64,000 nt of DNA, from NCBI GenBank assembly GCA_963741625.1, contig CAVUIT010000012.1:992001-1056000 (forward strand), given 5' to 3'. Under the pieces are notes generated by a model, which was given only the letters and a program-made list of their open reading frames with translations, was not told the DNA's origin and made no database searches. The translations under genes were made by a program, and so were the position numbers. Within the stretch, counting starts at the first letter, position 1. Each line of letters opens with the position of its first letter. This document shows positions 56,801 through 64,000 of the stretch, one piece after another. The stretch comes from CAWBBA01 sp963741625. GTDB taxonomy: Bacteria > Desulfobacterota > Desulfomonilia > Desulfomonilales > Desulfomonilaceae.

Positions 56801-58931
56801 GAGTAAACTCGGGGACGCGGAAGGGGCCCTCAAGTATCAGACTAAGGCCCTGAACCTCGCCCGAGAAACCAATGATGAACGCGTGGTAGCGCGGGTGCTG
56901 ACCCGGATGGGAACTTTGTACCAGATCCTGGGCCGGCCACGCGTGGCGCTCGATCACTATAGCAGCGCTCAGGAGAAACGAACGAAACTGGGCGATCGCC
57001 GCGGGGTGAATGAGAATCTTCTCCAGATAGCGCTGGTCACTTCCATTCTAGGGGATTTTGAAGAGGCTGTCGGAGAATTGAAGCGGGCCTTCGAGATAGC
57101 CCATGCTTCTGAAGATCGCAGCATGCTCTGGAAAGCGTACTTCATTATGGGCCGGGCTCTGGAAGGCAAAAAAAGCTATGGAGAAGCTCTTGAAGCCTAC
57201 AGGAAAGCTATTACCATTCTTGAAGCCATGGAAGCTGACATCATCGAAGAGTCGGACGAGGACAACTACATATTTGGCGGCAAAACGGCTCTATTTGAGA
57301 CCACTCTGCGCGTACTGATGACGCTCGCCAAAAAGGATCCTGCTGGAGCCTACGACAATCAGGCTTTGAGAATCGTGGAAAAACTAAAGGCCGCGGAATT
57401 CGAGAACACCTTGTCCCGCATCAACGTAGACAGCTTTTCAAATTTGCCCCAAGACCTCTTGGTAAAAGAGAAAAGCCTGAAGCTCAGCTTGAGAAGAATA
57501 AGCTCCCGCTTGGCGGAGGAGTTTTCCAAGGGGAGTCCGGAGCAGCCGCAGATCCAAAAGCTGCTCGACGAGCGTCGTGCAAAAGAGAAAATGTTCGTTA
57601 ACCTGAAAGAGCGCCTGGTCAAGGAATATCCCTCGTATGCGGACCTGCGGTATCCGAGGCCACTCACCGTTCACCAACTCCAAAAGGAAGTCATTGATGC
57701 CGACGAAGCAGTCTTGGAGTACATGGTGACCAGGAGCCGAACGTACATCTTTGCCCTGGACAAGCAGAGGTTCCATACCTATTCCGTCGAATATTCAAGC
57801 AAGGACCTGGAGAGGGATGTCGATCTCCTGACGAGACCTCTGTACCGTGCAGATACACAAGCGAACTGGGACCCGTCGGTCGCTTACCGCCTCTATTCCC
57901 GCGTAATCAAGCCGATACAGTCTTTCTTGGCCGCGAAGAAAACCGTGGTGGTGATTCCACACGGGCCTCTTTCGGCGCTTCCATTTGAGGCGCTTGTTGA
58001 TTCTAAAGCTCACGCGGAAAAACGATTCTGGTCGGCAACAGACCGCCCCTCTTATTTGCTGGAAAAGTACGCGTTCAGTTATGCCCCGTCTTTCTCGGTG
58101 CTGGCGAACCTCCGAGCGAGGAAGAGCGACCACGACCCAGGCTGGAGCATGGTCGCATTTGGAGATGCGGTTTATCAAGATGAAGATAAGAAGAGGGAAT
58201 CCAACCCTGGAGCTGACAGACTGATGAGTTCGCTGTCCGGCAACTCTCCGGGGTCGAGAGGACCGGAGCTAAAGCCGTTGCCGGGAGCTCGCAAGGAAAT
58301 ATCCGAAATCGTCAAAATCATGGGAGGCCCCACGCAGACGTATCTCGGCGCACAGGCCACTGAAACGCTCTTCAAAAAGGCGGACCTAAGCCGCTACAAA
58401 TACATCCACCTGGCTACCCACGGCTTGCTCCTCAGTGGGGCAGGAAAGCTGCGACAGCAGCCGGCAATAATTTTCTCGCTTTTCGGTGATCGCGAAAATG
58501 ACGGTTTTCTCCAATTGGGAGAAGTCTTCGGGCTTAAACTTAATTCGGATCTGGTGGTGGTTTCCTCCTGCCTCTCTCCGGGAAAATGGAATCCCGGTGA
58601 GGCCAACGGGCTGGTGAGCCTTTCCCGGGCGTTTCTTTTTGCCGGAAGTGATTCGGTAATCCTCAGCGCGTGGCAGGTCAACGACGAAAGCACGGCAAGG
58701 CTTTTCATAGAAATGTACGGCAACCTGAAAAAAGGTTCCAAGGCTGAAGCACTGCGCCAGGCCAAGCTTACCCTCCTGAACAACCCCAGTACGAGCCACC
58801 CCTTTTATTGGGGGCCTTTTATCCTGATGGGAAATTGGAAAGTAAAGTATAATCCGTCCTCCAACAGAGTAGATTCCGGAGACATGCGCATCAAGGCTCC
58901 GTCCGCGTGGAAGAAACTGCTGCGCATGTGA
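53814..58931 (+). CDS. Giant TPR-repeat protein with C-terminal CHAT protease domain
   Basis: 1705 residues from ATG 53814 (AAGGGA upstream). One N-terminal hydrophobic helix (VLISGAAAVTVLAVLYA) and a Pro/Ala/Glu-rich linker are followed by roughly 25 tetratricopeptide repeats (residues about 150-1130; repeated G-x-x-E-x-A-L-x-x-x-x-x-A-L patterns). Then a coiled coil and a CHAT (caspase-like) domain at about 1290-1680. The CHAT dyad is complete: His about 1536 in IHLATHGLL and Cys about 1586 in VVVSSCLSPG. GANGLVSLSRAFL-like EANGLVSLSRAFLFAGSDSV follows, as in this family. The predicted periplasmic or surface protease or scaffold could be regulated by protein binding to the repeats. Frame intact over 5.1 kb. 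Confidence 0.9.
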   Translation: MIELLKNRVLISGAAAVTVLAVLYATDGYLSSLSLAQDNELVVFQGTRVEAMMAGGSASEIASETPAPTQDQSSKAPEPASPEKPSQGAPSPEVAPAPAPEVKTGETVESKAPAADNPEVVERKQPEEPNRPDASKQADPSKVEDVPGLLRQAGELAKAGEHGPALETYQIALKKASAAGAQKHMAAALAGAARMSHQLGRDSEALEYVNGSININLATKNAQARSLDYLLAGRILMAQSEYAQALKSFEEALKIIPTSEAGEIPQLLEDMAVSYLRLHRYPDALSSYNRLLSIYAKAGNNADLARINVLMGEIQVSRSDYRAARANFKKAESIYRDLTRRKDLGETLFRIAYLDQTNGDFSAARKAVEEGQSLMDSDGDAAASALPLVVKGMDAHNEGKLIQAVKSLTAALNSYEGAGDRIMAERVRLMLANLERDRSRFESALELGGKALEQFRQLSATGGEAAALHLIGEVYYRQGFVQKALEYGQNALTAAKKINDRNQSALSRILLAEIYTGMGDAEAASRLLKEALEDAKAGINRRSKSQLRLAIARFRFSREASEKALQDATQARKEFEEINDRRGAADCDHLMGLVHELRGEREKSLNLLQQALTEHRAMWDRFGEGRDLTALGVHFKSLGDHEKALEYFKTALDLRKGMGDRRGYAATLANMGNLLRHRNQVSEALQSLEQALGVYREMSDKKGEADILTNLGNVDAARGSQTAALEKFSSALKLHREIQDSRGVATDLASMGKLYLARGDLQNATETLEEAEKVNKRIRNPRGDVAILGELAMLQRAKGNFPRALSSLKHALDMARQMDDAQSVSSIHLKMATVLEDSGEYAKALALLRETLATMKQQGDRKGELWALGGIGVIQVKTEDYENALNSLHEALNLRSELAVPPSQSRDLEFYLGEIYEGFRDLERALEYYHRALSMSQSPGNDNALGRIYDRIGNIYCQMEEYSKAKEFIEDALRVHTETNNVAMQKSELIRLGDILSKLGDAEGALKYQTKALNLARETNDERVVARVLTRMGTLYQILGRPRVALDHYSSAQEKRTKLGDRRGVNENLLQIALVTSILGDFEEAVGELKRAFEIAHASEDRSMLWKAYFIMGRALEGKKSYGEALEAYRKAITILEAMEADIIEESDEDNYIFGGKTALFETTLRVLMTLAKKDPAGAYDNQALRIVEKLKAAEFENTLSRINVDSFSNLPQDLLVKEKSLKLSLRRISSRLAEEFSKGSPEQPQIQKLLDERRAKEKMFVNLKERLVKEYPSYADLRYPRPLTVHQLQKEVIDADEAVLEYMVTRSRTYIFALDKQRFHTYSVEYSSKDLERDVDLLTRPLYRADTQANWDPSVAYRLYSRVIKPIQSFLAAKKTVVVIPHGPLSALPFEALVDSKAHAEKRFWSATDRPSYLLEKYAFSYAPSFSVLANLRARKSDHDPGWSMVAFGDAVYQDEDKKRESNPGADRLMSSLSGNSPGSRGPELKPLPGARKEISEIVKIMGGPTQTYLGAQATETLFKKADLSRYKYIHLATHGLLLSGAGKLRQQPAIIFSLFGDRENDGFLQLGEVFGLKLNSDLVVVSSCLSPGKWNPGEANGLVSLSRAFLFAGSDSVILSAWQVNDESTARLFIEMYGNLKKGSKAEALRQAKLTLLNNPSTSHPFYWGPFILMGNWKVKYNPSSNRVDSGDMRIKAPSAWKKLLRM

Positions 58932-59072
58932 TTGCCCGACGAAGACCGTGAAAAGTCAGTTAATAATGAGCCACGCTGAAAGGTCGTGAAAAGACCTTGT
59001 GCTTTGCGCCTTGAAAATTTACCATGAGATTCACGGCTGGTCTGCTTACATGCGAGATCCGAAGAGATAGTG

Positions 59073-59336
59073 ATGAAGATTACTGCGCCAGTGGTGCTCC
59101 TCTGTCTTATCCTCCCCTGCGCGGCGGCCGCGAAGAGTTGCCCCCAATTCAATAAAGAATTGGCCGAACTAAGACTCGAATACCAAACCTACGCAAACAG
59201 TCCTTCTGCGAAATCTGGGGGTATAACCTTCGATGGGCTTGTGGAGATCTTGGATAAGATTGTGGCACTCGAGACCCAGATGAGAAAAGCCGACTGTAAA
59301 GTTCCGCCGCGGAAGAAGGTGCAGGGGAAGCGATAG
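59073..59336 (+). CDS. Small exported protein with two cysteines
   Basis: 87 residues. Signal peptide KITAPVVLLCLILPCAAAA, mature part about 65 residues with a helical pattern (FNKELAELRLEYQTYA, LVEILDKIVALETQM) and a Lys-rich tail. Two mature Cys (KSCPQF and ADCKVP) bracket the helices and could form a disulfide. Weak ribosome-binding site. Function unknown; downstream of the CHAT gene. Confidence 0.55.
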   Translation: MKITAPVVLLCLILPCAAAAKSCPQFNKELAELRLEYQTYANSPSAKSGGITFDGLVEILDKIVALETQMRKADCKVPPRKKVQGKR

Positions 59337-59480
59337 CTTCTTTTAGCTTTGCATAGGCTGGATTGGCACCAACTTTGGGGTGGCATCTTCATTCTTCGTT
59401 GTAGCTCTCTATCCATGGGAGTCGATATGAGGGGGCGGCGCTAAGCGCCGAGGCCCCGTGAGCCCTTAAAAGGACCATCT

Positions 59481-60269
59481 ATGAGCGATGATGGAATCAT
59501 AGCTGCTGCACGCTTGATATACGAAGCACAGAGGATCGTTGTTTTCACTGGCGCAGGCATATCAACGGAATCAGGCGTTCCCGATTTCCGTTCCCCAGGG
59601 GGAATCTGGTCACAATACAATGCGGACGATTTGACGTACCAGAAGTTCCGCGCGGATGAAAAGTATCGAAAGATCTATTGGGCGTACGACCGAGCCAGAT
59701 ATCCGGCCATGCGGGATGCAGTCCCGAATTCCGCTCATAAGGCCGTGGTGGATATCGAGAAAAGCGGCCGCCTTTCGGCCCTCGTTACCCAGAACATAGA
59801 CGGCCTCCACCAGAAGGCAGGCAGCTCACACGAGAAGGTCTATGAGCTTCACGGAACTGTGAGAGAGATCACATGCCTGGACTGTCACACTAGATGGCCA
59901 CGGGAAGAAATCACCGACGAAATGGATCGGGAAGGGATCGAAGTAGCTTATTGCAAGCACTGCGGCGGACCTCTCAAGTGTGCCACTATCGCGTTTGGGC
60001 AATCCCTGCCGCAGGAAGTTTTGGAGAAGTCATTCTCTTACGCTCGCAACTGCGATCTCTTCCTGACAATAGGATCTTCCCTGGTGGTCCAACCCGCGGC
60101 TTCTTTGCCGCTCGAGGCTAAGCGAGGCGGCGCGCGCCTGATCCTGGTGAATCTTTCCGACACGCCGTACGATCAGTTCATGGACATTATAATCAGGGGC
60201 AACGCGGGGCCGGTTATGGATGCAATTATGGCGGAGTTCCGTGCTGTCTCTAACGACCCAGTGCAGTAA
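59481..60269 (+). CDS. cobB: Sir2-family NAD-dependent protein deacylase
   Basis: Sirtuin removing acyl groups from lysines with NAD. NAD-binding VFTGAGISTESGVPDFRSPG at residues 21-40, TQNIDGLHQKAGS, catalytic His in VYELHGTV, zinc ligands CLDC and CKHC, GQSLPQEVLEKS, TIGSSLVVQPAASLP and the closing LVNLSDTPYD. 262 residues, intact, class III-like bacterial type. AAAAGGA precedes ATG 59481. It stands alone; no acyl-CoA synthetase is adjacent. Confidence 0.93.
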   Translation: MSDDGIIAAARLIYEAQRIVVFTGAGISTESGVPDFRSPGGIWSQYNADDLTYQKFRADEKYRKIYWAYDRARYPAMRDAVPNSAHKAVVDIEKSGRLSALVTQNIDGLHQKAGSSHEKVYELHGTVREITCLDCHTRWPREEITDEMDREGIEVAYCKHCGGPLKCATIAFGQSLPQEVLEKSFSYARNCDLFLTIGSSLVVQPAASLPLEAKRGGARLILVNLSDTPYDQFMDIIIRGNAGPVMDAIMAEFRAVSNDPVQ

Positions 60270-60363
60270 TCAGCGGCGGGATCAAGTGCAGGTAGAAATT
60301 GAAGGTCGCAGAGAATATGCGGGGGCGGGCAGCACATTGAGACTGTCTGAAGTAGGAAACAAA

Positions 60364-60385
60364 GGACCCCGGCATAACCGGGGCC
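60364..60385 (-). terminator. Terminator of the rplM-rpsI operon
   Basis: On the minus strand GGCCCCGG-TTATG-CCGGGGTCC forms a strong hairpin followed by TTTGTTT, 44 bases past the rpsI stop. Confidence 0.75.
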
Positions 60386-60428
60386 CCCGTAACAGCCGCC
60401 ACAACATATAAAAGAGCTTTTGAGGGTA

Positions 60429-60821
60429 TCAGCGTTTCGAGAACTGGAAACTTGCTCTCGCTCCGCGTTTCCCGTATTTCTTACGTTCCTTGACGCGGGA
60501 ATCTCGCGTGAGAAATCCGGCGCTCTTCAAAATCGAACGGAACCCGGGATCCACACTGAGCAGGGCTTTGCTGATGCCGTGCTTGATCGCTCCAGCTTGA
60601 CCTGAGAGGCCGCCACCGTGAACATTGCTTACTATATCGAAGCGTCCGAGGGTCTGGGTCAACTCGAATGGCTGCATGAGGACCATTCTGGAGGTCTGAC
60701 GGCCGAAATACTCGTCCAAAGGGCGCTCGTTTACCACGATTTTGCCTGAACCGACTGTGAGCCAGACCCTGGCTATCGCATTTTTTCTTTTCCCTGTCGC
60801 ATAGTGGCGATCGTCACTCAT
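60429..60821 (-). CDS. rpsI: 30S ribosomal protein S9
   Basis: 130 residues, intact. YATGKRKNAIARVWLTVGSG at the N-terminus, SNVHGGGLSGQAGAIKHGIS in the middle, and the C-terminal tail GKRGARASFQFSKR that reaches the P-site tRNA. It ends with KR as in all S9 proteins. RBS GGAGG sits upstream. It is second in the rplM-rpsI operon, 15 bases after rplM. Confidence 0.98.
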   Translation of the reverse strand: MSDDRHYATGKRKNAIARVWLTVGSGKIVVNERPLDEYFGRQTSRMVLMQPFELTQTLGRFDIVSNVHGGGLSGQAGAIKHGISKALLSVDPGFRSILKSAGFLTRDSRVKERKKYGKRGARASFQFSKR

Positions 60822-60836
60822 ATTCCTCCTCCAGGA

Positions 60837-61265
60837 CTAAAACTGATAAGGTGCGGGCTTTTGAGCGGAATGCGGATGTGTCTCGTCTGGATAAACCTTC
60901 AATTTGGTTAGTTGGGCTCGCCCGAGTGTATTCTTGGGAAGCATGCCTCTCACAGCCAGCCTAAACATCCGTTCGGGTTTTTCCTTGCGCAGCTTTTCAG
61001 CACTGGTGGACCTCAGTCCGCCTGGATACCCACTGTGCCGGTAGTAAGTCTTTTGCTGGAGCTTCTTTCCGGTGAGCCGCACTTTGGACGCATTTATGAT
61101 GATCACAAAATCACCGCTGTCCATGTGAGGCGCGAATTGAGGCTTGTGCTTGCCCCTCAGGATTCTAGCGGTTTCCGCGGCAATCCTTCCCAGGACTTTA
61201 TCCTTGGCGTCGATGACGAACCATTTTCTTTCTACTTCCCCTTTTTTCGGGGTCCAGGTTTTCAT
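60837..61265 (-). CDS. rplM: 50S ribosomal protein L13
   Basis: 142 residues. ATG 61265 follows AGAGG; a GTG at 61280 is in frame but gives an unusual N-terminus. Typical blocks: MKTWTPKKGEVERKWFVIDA, VLGRIAAETARILRGKHKP, GDFVIIINASKVRLTGKK, YYRHSGYPGGLRS, VRGMLPKNTLGR, LKVYPDETHPHSAQKP. First gene of the L13-S9 operon. Confidence 0.98.
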   Translation of the reverse strand: MKTWTPKKGEVERKWFVIDAKDKVLGRIAAETARILRGKHKPQFAPHMDSGDFVIIINASKVRLTGKKLQQKTYYRHSGYPGGLRSTSAEKLRKEKPERMFRLAVRGMLPKNTLGRAQLTKLKVYPDETHPHSAQKPAPYQF

Positions 61266-61295
61266 GGGACACCTCTTCACACATGTAAACTATTT

Positions 61296-61324
61296 TTTTT
61301 ACCATCGGCGCTCGAAGCTGTCAA
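61296..61324 (-). promoter_or_regulatory. Probable rplM promoter
   Basis: On the minus strand TTGACA (61319-61324), a 17-base spacer, then TAAAAA (61296-61301) as a -10 box, about 30 bases before the rplM start. Confidence 0.5.
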
Positions 61325-61942
61325 GCGAAATGCCCCTCCAGAATGCAAGCAGTCAGTTACGGGTGGCGCGCCGCAGCAATCTCGTCCAGCCCCTTTTTCC
61401 ATGAAACGCCAGAAATGTCCCGAAGGGGCGTAAGGTGGGTTGTCCCGTCATGGCGGGATTGAAACCCACGGTAATGCATTTTCCGAAAAATCAAACCTGG
61501 TCCTGGGGGGGCACTCATGCGAGGGCGCAAGTCCGAAGAGACGGTCTCAAATGCAGAAAATCGGGTCGGAAATTATGTGGGTCTTGTAAGGTCGGTCGCT
61601 CGAAGCGCCCGAAATGAGGGCGCAGCGAGCGGCACCCCTGCCGACGAGAATTTATCCGGAGGCGATTTTGAGATTGTTTCCGACGCAATCCTTGCTGGGA
61701 TGGGCGTTCGGCCCGTCGTCATGTCCGCGTACGCGGTCTAGCGAGGCGCGGGAACGACTGGACCCCGGATCGGAGTCCGGGGTGACGAATGGCCGACAAT
61801 CCCGCGTTCCGCGCGGGACGGTCCCACCGATGAGATTACTTTCCCGCGGAACCGGGATTTCACTCCTCCCAATGACAAGGCAGGATTCTTCCGTAAGTTA
61901 TTTGCTTGAATAAGCATTTGTATGACATTTCCGGCTGAAAAA
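61325..61942. other. Repeat-rich spacer without a gene
   Basis: Holds three palindromic repeat units: a 35-base hairpin at 61435-61469 (GTGGGTT...AACCCAC with inner TCCCG/CGGGA), the palindrome ACCCCGGATCGGAGTCCGGG at 61762-61783, and a dispersed repeat at 61829-61877. The frames present have no starts or domains. Confidence 0.55.
61829..61877. repeat. Dispersed repeat, copy 2
   Basis: Reads ATGAGATTACTTTCCCGCGG and then the block ATTTCACTCCTCCCAATGAC, nearly identical to the second half of 23488-23605. The two copies differ mainly by a short deletion in the central palindrome. Confidence 0.75.
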
Positions 61943-61971
61943 CCAAGGCCCGGCGAGAGGCCGGGCCTTGG
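61943..61971 (-). terminator. Strong terminator of the barrel-protein gene
   Basis: CCAAGGCCCGGC and its exact complement around a 5-base loop. On the minus strand it is followed by TTTTT, about 190 bases after the stop at 62164. Confidence 0.85.
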
Positions 61972-62163
61972 TAGAGGGTCGCTGCTGGCGTCATGGGTTC
62001 CAGGAAGTGTCCGTTTGCCGCCGGTCTACTGGACATTCAACCATCAGAAGGAGTGCCTCCCCCGGAATCTGCCGGGAACCTGAATCGGCAGCGACCTCCT
62101 TCCCGTTTTTCTTGTGGTGGTTCCGAAGACGCGTCCCTTTTGGGACTCGCCTCAGGAGACGTC

Positions 62164-63296
62164 TCAGAAGACCAGCCCCACTGTTGCGATGGCTCCGTCC
62201 AGACTGATCTTGTCCGCGTCGGATGGATACTTGCGCTCAAGGACGATCCATCTCCAACCGGCCTCCAGGTAACCGAAGCGGCCTCCTTGCATGGGAACAG
62301 CCAAACGGCCTGCGGCATAGCCGTCCCAACCAAAGTATCCATCGAGGAACTGCACAGACGCCTTGCAGTTGCAGGAGGCGGTCCCCCCGCAAAAATTGCG
62401 GATGACTCTCTCGATGCTCATGCCGGCATAGGCCAGCCCGAAGCCTTTCGATCTACTGCGGCTCTGGATGGCGTCACTAACCGACAGCTTATCGTCGTAC
62501 AGGCTATAGCCGGCGAAGATACTGGATACGGCGTGAGGGGCCTGGAACCAGCTATAGATCACATCCCACCGATATATGAAGCGATCCCATTGAGTCAGAA
62601 TCGGCACAAACGCGGGATAGAAGGCATTGCCGAAGAAAAACCCGTTCTGGGGAGTAGAATTATCCCTGAACTGGATCGGCATGAACGAAAATTCAATGCC
62701 CCAGTTCGGCCGAATCTGACATCTGCCTTCATATTCGGCTATGTACTGATTGTTCCGCAGGCCGAGATCTCGGTTCAGATCAAGCTCGGTCCCCGGCCCT
62801 CCAGCCAGATCTGTCCCGAAGATGACCGTGTTCGAGTTGAACCGCGCGTACCAGAGTTTCGCATCGAGCTGGAACTGTTTGCAGCCGATCCTGGGCAGGT
62901 ACGGGGGGATTCCGCAGGAAGGTCGGCCCAAATGGCACCCCCTGTTGAAACAGGCCAAATCCCTGGGGTCCGGGCGGACAAGATTGAGGTTGCGGTGGGT
63001 AGTTGAGCGGGGGGCGAGAAACAGCGTACCGAGAAGGGTAAGCTGGCGGCGTCTGAACCGTCTGTGTACGGACAGAACGGTGGACCGCAGGCTCCGTGCT
63101 CTGCGAGCGAACTGACCGGCTTGGCCGGAGAACGGTATTGCCGGCTAGGCTGTACAACCGGATCAGCGGACAAGGCATCGCCTTGGATACCGCCCGAGAC
63201 GTCAGAGCCGTTGTACCCCCATCCTGCTGGGTTGCCGGTGAACGTTAAGATAATCGCAAGACAAACCAATACCTTCAAGGGCTTTATTATCACCAT
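62164..63296 (-). CDS. Outer-membrane beta-barrel-like protein (at least two frame breaks)
   Basis: ATG 63296 has AAGGAGGG upstream and starts MVIIKPLKVLVCLAIILTF, a signal peptide. A Pro/Gln-rich linker (for example NYPPQPQSCPPGPQGFGLF) lies in a second frame entered near 63140. The main domain lies in a third frame entered near 62905. It is rich in aromatic, alternating strands: FQLDAKLWYARFNSN, YIAEYEGRCQIRP, WGIEFSFMPIQF, GYFGWDGYAAGRLAVP, FGYLEAGWRWIVLER, and ends TVGLVF, with the terminal Phe typical of outer-membrane barrels. CGGTASCNCK is an odd Cys cluster in one loop. A porin-like or structural role is inferred. Strong terminator downstream. Confidence 0.65.
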
Positions 63297-63872
63297 ACCC
63301 TCCCTCCTTGATCGAATGTCCTGGGACGACGTCATTATTCATTATCGAAATTATGTCAAGTAAATTCTTCAAGACTGTTGAAGATCTGTCATGATAACTT
63401 TTTTAAGTACTCGTCAGGACTGCATGAATTGCCGGCAACTTCGTGCAATAGCATGCAGGGAGCAGAGACGGCAATCTGTGAGGGCGCGAGTTGCGAATAA
63501 TTGTTTGTTCTGAAAGGGTCACAAGGCCGCGGTAGGTCAGACCTGTGTGTCTGCGCAGGCCCCAAGGGCGCATCCCGCGCACTCCGGAAAGCACCAACAG
63601 AGAATTCGGGCGCTGCCGGACAAGTAGCGATTCTCGATGCTCACCACCATAGCTACTAACACCGCCCCTCCCCCCGGGCGAATTCACGGGGGGCCTATAA
63701 AACGGGTAAAATAAAAAGGGGAAGCCAAGATCTGTATCTGAAAGCTCCAGCCAGGGGCCGGGAGGCTGCCCCCAGACCTTGACCTCAGGACCGGAGACCT
63801 TTATGATCGGCTCGTGAGAAAGCAAAACAACCTATTGTTCGCGGTAGATCTCTGTCCCTGAATGGAAATCCC
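63297..63872. other. Intergenic region, doubtful minus-strand frame
   Basis: A 140-codon minus-strand frame at 63403-63825 starts with TTG, has no ribosome-binding site, and its Gly/Pro/Arg-rich product matches no family I know. I leave it uncalled. Promoters for the divergent barrel and phosphatase genes should lie here. Confidence 0.35.
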
Positions 63873-64000
63873 ATGAAGCAGTTAGCCGATGCCCCAATGT
63901 CTCGGAAGGCAGTGTTCCTGGATCGTGATGGCGTCATCAACTACAAGTTGCCGGACACGCCGTACATAACAAAGATCTCGGAATTTCATCTCTTGCCGGG
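63873..64000 (+). CDS. HAD-family heptose/histidinol-type phosphatase, N-terminus only
   Basis: The start of a GmhB-type phosphatase, cut by the right edge. ATG 63873 (or ATG 63897) leads to AVFLDRDGVINYKLPDTPY, which has the HAD motif I D-x-D and the N-Y segment typical of D-glycero-D-manno-heptose 1,7-bisphosphate 7-phosphatase, then ITKISEFHLLPG. It would serve LPS inner-core heptose synthesis. Only 42 codons are visible, so the exact member cannot be fixed. Confidence 0.75.
   Translation, partial: MKQLADAPMSRKAVFLDRDGVINYKLPDTPYITKISEFHLLP

Noticed and set aside
61435..61469. CRISPR-repeat-like hairpin (GGGATTGAAACCCAC type)
   Set aside because: Only one copy is present, with no spacers and no cas genes; better read as a REP-like palindrome.
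63403..63825. 140-codon minus-strand frame
   Set aside because: TTG start without ribosome-binding site; Gly/Pro/Arg-rich product resembles chance translation of GC-rich spacer.

Overview
The window looks like a chromosomal stretch from an anaerobic, Gram-negative bacterium, most likely Desulfobacterota (former Deltaproteobacteria). The signs are an octaheme lipoprotein cytochrome beside a NapC/NrfH-like quinol cytochrome, a phenylacetate-CoA ligase-like enzyme, large PAS histidine kinases, LolA and an outer-membrane barrel, and a possible UGA-encoded selenoprotein beside a SelD-associated oxidoreductase. The lineage is inferred from gene content only; no 16S or marker search was possible.

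Layout. 1-4.1 kb: an S9 peptidase cut by the left edge, then a YraQ/ArsP-type permease with its YcgQ-like partner and a decayed fragment of a second YcgQ-like gene. 4.5-10.8 kb: an accessory block with an IS3-like element, a MerR-like regulator, a small zinc-finger protein, a winged-helix Rep-like protein followed by iteron-like repeats, a RuvC-like protein lacking the acidic residues, an excisionase and a tyrosine integrase ending next to tRNA-Ala(CGC). This reads as a small plasmid-like integrative element. 11-14 kb: a membrane-anchored phosphoesterase and an IS5-like element. 14-20.4 kb: a methyltransferase, the candidate selenoprotein, a SelD-N-terminal-type flavoprotein, a CoA ligase, a NifS-like desulfurase and a HicAB module. 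20.4-30 kb: housekeeping genes rimO, lolA, an ECF-type ATPase, cysS, ispF, PBP1A and HtrA. 30-33.3 kb: a possible small RNA, the cytochrome pair and small proteins. 34-37 kb: a membrane-fused spermidine-synthase-like protein and an alpha/beta hydrolase. 37-44.8 kb: a minus-strand operon of PAS hybrid kinase, amino acid permease, sensor kinase and exported carbonic anhydrase. 46-51.7 kb: a surface glycan cluster (membrane protein, two GT4 glycosyltransferases, polysaccharide deacetylase). 52-59 kb: trmJ, lgt and a 1705-residue TPR-CHAT protein. 59.5-61.3 kb: a sirtuin and the rplM-rpsI operon. 61.3-64 kb: repeat-rich spacer, a barrel gene and the start of a GmhB-type phosphatase.

A dominant technical feature is about 25 single-base frame breaks spread over the window, including in normally essential genes (cysS, lgt, PBP1A). 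Most are removed by deleting one base. The simplest reading is residual indel error in the assembly, so I annotate each broken gene over its full restored span and state where the break lies. The most interesting biology is the in-frame TGA at 15379, exactly where relatives of a small two-helix membrane protein carry a conserved Cys, and the small Rep/iteron/Xis/Int element beside tRNA-Ala.
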